This document shows positions 60,595 through 64,000 of a stretch of DNA of 64,000 nucleotides, one piece after another. The stretch lies in assembly GCF_016464305.1 (NCBI RefSeq), contig NZ_JAEIOJ010000003.1, positions 533,726 to 597,725 of the forward strand. Reading direction: 5' to 3'. The stretch comes from Umezawaea beigongshangensis (GTDB lineage Bacteria > Actinomycetota > Actinomycetes > Mycobacteriales > Pseudonocardiaceae). Each line of letters starts with the position of its first letter. Within the stretch, counting starts at the first letter, position 1. Both the position numbers and the translations under genes were made by a program. The notes below the pieces were generated by a model. That model was not told where the DNA came from. It saw only the letters and a list, made by a program, of their open reading frames with translations, and did not search any database.

Positions 60595-61947
60595 GTGAAC
60601 GAGGGGCTGTTCGACGACGGGCTGTTCTCCGCCTCCGACGAGGAGCGCCGGGAGCGCATCGCGGCCAACGCGCCGCTCGCCGTGCGGATGCGGCCCGCGA
60701 CGCTGGACGAGGTCGTGGGCCAGGACCACCTGCTGCGCCCCGGAGCGCCGCTGCGGCGGCTGGTCGAGGGCGCGGCACCCGCGTCGATCATGCTCTACGG
60801 CCCGCCCGGCACCGGGAAGACGACCCTCGCCACGCTCGTCTCGCAGGCCACCGGCCGTCGCTTCTCGGCGTTGTCCGCGCTGTCCGCCGGGGTCAAGGAG
60901 GTCCGCGCCGTCATCGACGAGGCCCGGCGGCGGCTGGTGCGCTCCGGCGAGTCGACCGTGCTGTTCATCGACGAGGTGCACCGCTTCTCCAAGACCCAGC
61001 AGGACGCGCTGCTCGGGGCCGTGGAGGACCGGATCGTCCTGCTCGTGGCCGCGACGACGGAGAACCCGTTCTTCTCCGTGGTGGCCCCGCTGCTGTCGCG
61101 GTCGCTGGTGCTGCAACTGCGCCCGCTGACCGACGACGACGTGCGCTCGGTCGTGCGGCGCGCGGTGAGCGACGAGCGCGGCCTGGCCGGGGCCGTGTCG
61201 CTGGCTCCCGAGGCCGAGGACCACCTCGTGCGCCTCGCCGGTGGTGACGCGCGCCGCGCCCTCACCGCGCTGGAGGCGGCGGCGGACTCGGCGGGCCAGA
61301 CGTCCGAGCGGGTGATCGACCTGCCCGTGCTGGAGGCGACGGTCGACCGCGCCGCCGTGCGCTACGACCGCGACGGCGACCAGCACTACGACGTGACCAG
61401 CGCGTTCATCAAGTCCATCCGGGGCTCGGACGTGGACGCGGCGCTGCACTACCTGGCCAGGATGATCGAGGCGGGGGAGGACCCGCGGTTCATCGCCCGG
61501 CGGCTGGTGATCCACGCCAGCGAGGACGTGGGCATGGCCGATCCCACGGCGCTGCCGACGGCGGTGGCCGCGGCGCAGGCCGTGCAGCTCATCGGACTGC
61601 CCGAGTGCGCGCTGAACCTGGCCCAGGCCACGATCCACCTGGCGACCGCGCCGAAGTCCAACGCGGTGACGACGGCGATCTTCGCGGCGATCGAGGACGT
61701 GAAGCGCGGCGCGGCGGGCACCGTGCCCGCGCACCTGCGCGACGGTCACTACGCGGGGGCGTCGAAGCTCGGCAACGCGCAGGGCTACCGCTACCCGCAC
61801 GACGTGCCCGAGGGCCTGGTGACGCAGCAGTACCCGCCGGACGAACTGGTCGGCCGCGACTACTACGAGCCCACCTCGCGCGGCGCGGAGCGCGTCCTGG
61901 CCGACCGGGTTCCCAAGCTGCGCCGCGCGATCCGCGGTCAGGACTGA
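60595..61947 (+). CDS. rarA: Replication-associated recombination protein A (RarA/MgsA AAA+ ATPase)
   Basis: 450 residues. Clamp-loader-like AAA+: Walker [13 protein letters not shown], Walker [11 protein letters not shown], sensor 1 VAATTENP, arginine-finger SRS, sensor 2 GGDARRAL, and the C-terminal tetramerisation region ([30 protein letters not shown]). It acts at stalled replication forks. Start at GTG 60595. Confidence 0.95.
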   Translation: MNEGLFDDGLFSASDEERRERIAANAPLAVRMRPATLDEVVGQDHLLRPGAPLRRLVEGAAPASIMLYGPPGTGKTTLATLVSQATGRRFSALSALSAGVKEVRAVIDEARRRLVRSGESTVLFIDEVHRFSKTQQDALLGAVEDRIVLLVAATTENPFFSVVAPLLSRSLVLQLRPLTDDDVRSVVRRAVSDERGLAGAVSLAPEAEDHLVRLAGGDARRALTALEAAADSAGQTSERVIDLPVLEATVDRAAVRYDRDGDQHYDVTSAFIKSIRGSDVDAALHYLARMIEAGEDPRFIARRLVIHASEDVGMADPTALPTAVAAAQAVQLIGLPECALNLAQATIHLATAPKSNAVTTAIFAAIEDVKRGAAGTVPAHLRDGHYAGASKLGNAQGYRYPHDVPEGLVTQQYPPDELVGRDYYEPTSRGAERVLADRVPKLRRAIRGQD

Positions 61948-61968
61948 GCTCGAACGGTCCCCTCGGGG

Positions 61969-63741
61969 TCACCAGGCGTCGGGGGGTGGGATCGGGGGGA
62001 CCTCGTGCAGGGGGTTGGGGACCTCGCCCGACCGCGGGACCGGGGGGCGGGCCGCGAGGTCCCGGTAGCCCGCCGTCAGGCGGTAGCCGTTGAGGGGGTA
62101 GCGGCCGAAGGTCTCGCCGAGCAGGGTCCCGGCGTCCGTGCGGGCCGACAGGTGCGGGAAGCGGCGGTGGTGGGCCTCGACCTCGCCGCGCACCATGCCC
62201 CAGAACACCGGCTCCGGGAGTTCCAGCAGCCTCGCCAGCGGGCGGAACACGCCCACCAGCAGCGCGTCCACGACGTACTGGCGCAGCACGTGCCACTCCT
62301 TGCGGGGCAGGACGCGGTCGTGCGAGTCGGGTTCGAGACCCCGCTCCGGCACCGGCTCCACCGACACGTTCACGTCGTCCACCAGGTCGTGCAGCGCCAC
62401 CCGCGCCGGCAGCCCGTCCGGCCCGGTGAGCACGGCGACGTTCTCGCCGTGCGGGTTCACCGTGATCCCGTAGGTGTAGAGCACGTGCAGCAGCGGGCGC
62501 AGCAGGGCGCGCAGCAGCGCGGCGAACCAGGTCCGCGCGTCGCCGCCGGAGGCGCGCACGTACTCCCGCACCAGCGCGTCGCCCGCGCCGTCGACGTGCA
62601 GCACGGCGGCCAGCGGCCAGGAGCGCTCGCCCGGTCGCAGCCGCGGCCCCAGCGGATCGCGCCAGATGCAGCCCAGCGTCTCCAGCCACTGGTAGGGCAC
62701 GTCTCCCGCGCGGGAGAGCTGCGGGTGCCGCACGGTCACCGACGCCACCTCGCCGAGCAGTTCGGTGCCCCACCGCGCGAGCAGCTCGTCGCGCTCCCAG
62801 ACGCCGCGCAACCACTGCGTCGTCATCGGCGCGGCCAGCGTGCAGTGCGGCGGGATGCCCCGGTACACGGAGGTGTTGAGGATGCGCAGCGGCAGCTTCA
62901 CCTGACGCCGCCGCGGGTCGTCCACGTTCACCACCGTGCGGATCGACTGCGTCGGCAGGTACCGGTCCGGTCCCTCGCCCAGCTCCACGATCCGCCCCGT
63001 CGCGACCTCCGGGGCCCACAGCACCCGCACGACGTGGTCGATCTGCCACGGGTGCGCCGGCGTCCACACGAACGCGCCGGGGTCGGCGCCGGTGTCCCGC
63101 AGCACTCCGGTGAACCGCTCGACCGTCTCCCGGTCCAGCTCCTGCTCCCGCACGGCCAGCTCCGACAGCTCCGGCGTGCCGCGGAACTCCGCCAGCCCCC
63201 GGTGCACGGCGAGCCACGGCAGCCGCAGCGGCGTGCGCGCCTCGGGCGCCCAGCGCTCCCGGTCCCGCGCGGAGAACCCGATCCGGCCCTTGTTCGCGAT
63301 CATCCACGGGTGGCCGGTGAGGTGACCGTCCAGCTCGGCGTGCGCCAGCAGTGCCAGCTCCGCCACCGGCCGCGCGGTGGCGGCCGTCGCCGCGTCGGCG
63401 GCGAGCGTCGCGGTGACCTCCGCCAGCAGCCCCGCGGTGGTGGCCGGGTCGACGCGCATCTCCCGGCAGGCGTCCACGAGGAACTGCTGCACGTCCTCGC
63501 ACGGCTCCACGACGTCGTCGCCGAGGATGCCGCTCGCGCCGCGGCGCACCGATCCCGGCCTCACGGCCCAGCCGCCGAACGCGGTGCGCTCGGCCTCGAA
63601 CGCGTACACCGCCCCGTTCAGGCGCAGCACGTGCCCGTCGCCGTGCTCGGCGGGCACGGGGACGAGCAACCGCTCGAAGCACAGTTCGCCGATCGCCTTC
63701 GCCAGCAGCGCGCGCGAGCACTCCCGCCACGCCCCGGTCAC
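61969..63741 (-). CDS. IucA/IucC-family NIS siderophore synthetase
   Basis: 590 residues. Diagnostic stretches: GHPWMIANKGRIGFS (ATP-binding), WTPAHPWQI, PTQSIRTV, KLPLRILNTSVYRGIPP, and the FhuF-like C-terminal part with TYGITVNPHGENVAVL and LHDLVDDVNVSVEP. These enzymes condense carboxylates with hydroxamate amines in NRPS-independent siderophore synthesis. The GTG at 63741 overlaps the stop of the upstream N-hydroxylase gene (GTGA), giving a biosynthetic operon that enters the window from the right. Confidence 0.94.
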   Translation of the reverse strand: MTGAWRECSRALLAKAIGELCFERLLVPVPAEHGDGHVLRLNGAVYAFEAERTAFGGWAVRPGSVRRGASGILGDDVVEPCEDVQQFLVDACREMRVDPATTAGLLAEVTATLAADAATAATARPVAELALLAHAELDGHLTGHPWMIANKGRIGFSARDRERWAPEARTPLRLPWLAVHRGLAEFRGTPELSELAVREQELDRETVERFTGVLRDTGADPGAFVWTPAHPWQIDHVVRVLWAPEVATGRIVELGEGPDRYLPTQSIRTVVNVDDPRRRQVKLPLRILNTSVYRGIPPHCTLAAPMTTQWLRGVWERDELLARWGTELLGEVASVTVRHPQLSRAGDVPYQWLETLGCIWRDPLGPRLRPGERSWPLAAVLHVDGAGDALVREYVRASGGDARTWFAALLRALLRPLLHVLYTYGITVNPHGENVAVLTGPDGLPARVALHDLVDDVNVSVEPVPERGLEPDSHDRVLPRKEWHVLRQYVVDALLVGVFRPLARLLELPEPVFWGMVRGEVEAHHRRFPHLSARTDAGTLLGETFGRYPLNGYRLTAGYRDLAARPPVPRSGEVPNPLHEVPPIPPPDAW

Positions 63742-64000
63742 GTCGCGCCCCCGGGAGCGGTGAAGCTGGTGAACGCGGTCCGCTTCGGCAGCGGGTAGAC
63801 CTCGCGGCCGGTGACGGCGTTGAGGATCGTGGCGTTGCGGACCGCGCCGATGCCCAGGTCGGGCGCGGCGACGCCGTGGCTGTGCAGGTCGGCGTTGGCC
63901 ACGAACACCCGTCCGGTGACCGCCGGGTCCAGCTCGATCGAGTGGTCCAGCGCCACCCGGTAGCGGCCCAGGTCGTCGCGGCGCACCAGCGGCTCCACCG
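63738..64000 (-). CDS. Lysine/ornithine N-monooxygenase, C-terminal part (gene continues beyond window)
   Basis: The last 87 codons are visible. VFVANADLHSHGVAAPDLGIGAVRNATILNAVTGREVYPLPKRTAF is the C-terminal FAD-proximal signature of IucD/SidA/PvdA N-hydroxylases, which make the hydroxamate precursor for siderophores. The N-terminal two-thirds lie outside. Lysine, ornithine or cadaverine as substrate cannot be told from this part. Confidence 0.88.
   Translation of the reverse strand, partial: VEPLVRRDDLGRYRVALDHSIELDPAVTGRVFVANADLHSHGVAAPDLGIGAVRNATILNAVTGREVYPLPKRTAFTSFTAPGGAT

Overview
This is a very GC-rich, gene-dense actinobacterial chromosome segment. A mycothiol-dependent formaldehyde dehydrogenase, a WhiB regulator, an ArfA/ArfC pair and frequent GTG starts point to Actinomycetia. 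The overall character (LitR-type regulator, CebR-type operator, NIS siderophore genes) fits the Pseudonocardiales (Saccharothrix, Actinosynnema or Lentzea-like). The genus is inference, not read from a marker gene. No rRNA, tRNA, CRISPR array or prophage was seen. The only mobile-element trace is a truncated IS5-type transposase.

Layout. 0-4.3 kb: an odd G/C homopolymer block, aspS, a DUF389 membrane protein and an APH-like kinase. 4.3-13.2 kb: a signalling region with a CheB - STAS/HATPase - CheR-PAS operon, a class V aminotransferase, a lipoprotein serine hydrolase and an ANTAR-GAF-PAS-PP2C phosphatase. 13.3-20.3 kb: arfA/arfC, a mug-type glycosylase, a WhiB3/WhiD-type gene and a LitR/CarH-like MerR regulator divergent from a flavoprotein, with a SRPBCC protein and a second phytoene-desaturase-like flavoprotein. 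20.3-26.2 kb: tex, a secreted TAP-type peptidase, a MerR regulator and a lipase-like hydrolase. 26.4-34 kb: an Rhs protein with a blunt C-terminus, a frameshifted enoyl-CoA hydratase relic, a lipoprotein, and a two-component locus with one normal and one degenerate kinase.

33.9-47.2 kb: mycothiol formaldehyde detoxification (mscR plus MBL hydrolase), idi, a methyltransferase, DUF998 and YbjN proteins, an acyl-CoA ligase, an orphan half condensation domain, an MFS transporter, a diguanylate cyclase, a GCS2-type ligase and a pptT/pptH-like pair. 47.2-52.3 kb: the transposase fragment, then a four-gene LytTR/LytS operon enclosing a DUF485 protein and a sodium:solute symporter. 52.4-58.2 kb: a DUF3516 helicase, a MarR regulator and a cbiM-cbiN-cbiQO cobalt ECF transporter. 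58.2-64 kb: a SRPBCC protein, an AA10 LPMO with CBM2 under a CebR-type palindrome, a uridine-kinase-like protein, rarA, an IucA/IucC synthetase and the 3' end of an N-hydroxylase (NIS siderophore locus running off the window).

Two patterns run across genes. First, a 22-bp-period tandem repeat with core AACGCTCMACTCGCGG occurs three times (9.3, 29.9 and 58.2 kb), always as about three units and always between convergent genes; at 58.2 kb it supplies both stop codons. Second, many genes lack a Shine-Dalgarno site but carry a TANNNT box 6-8 nt before the start codon, indicating leaderless transcription.
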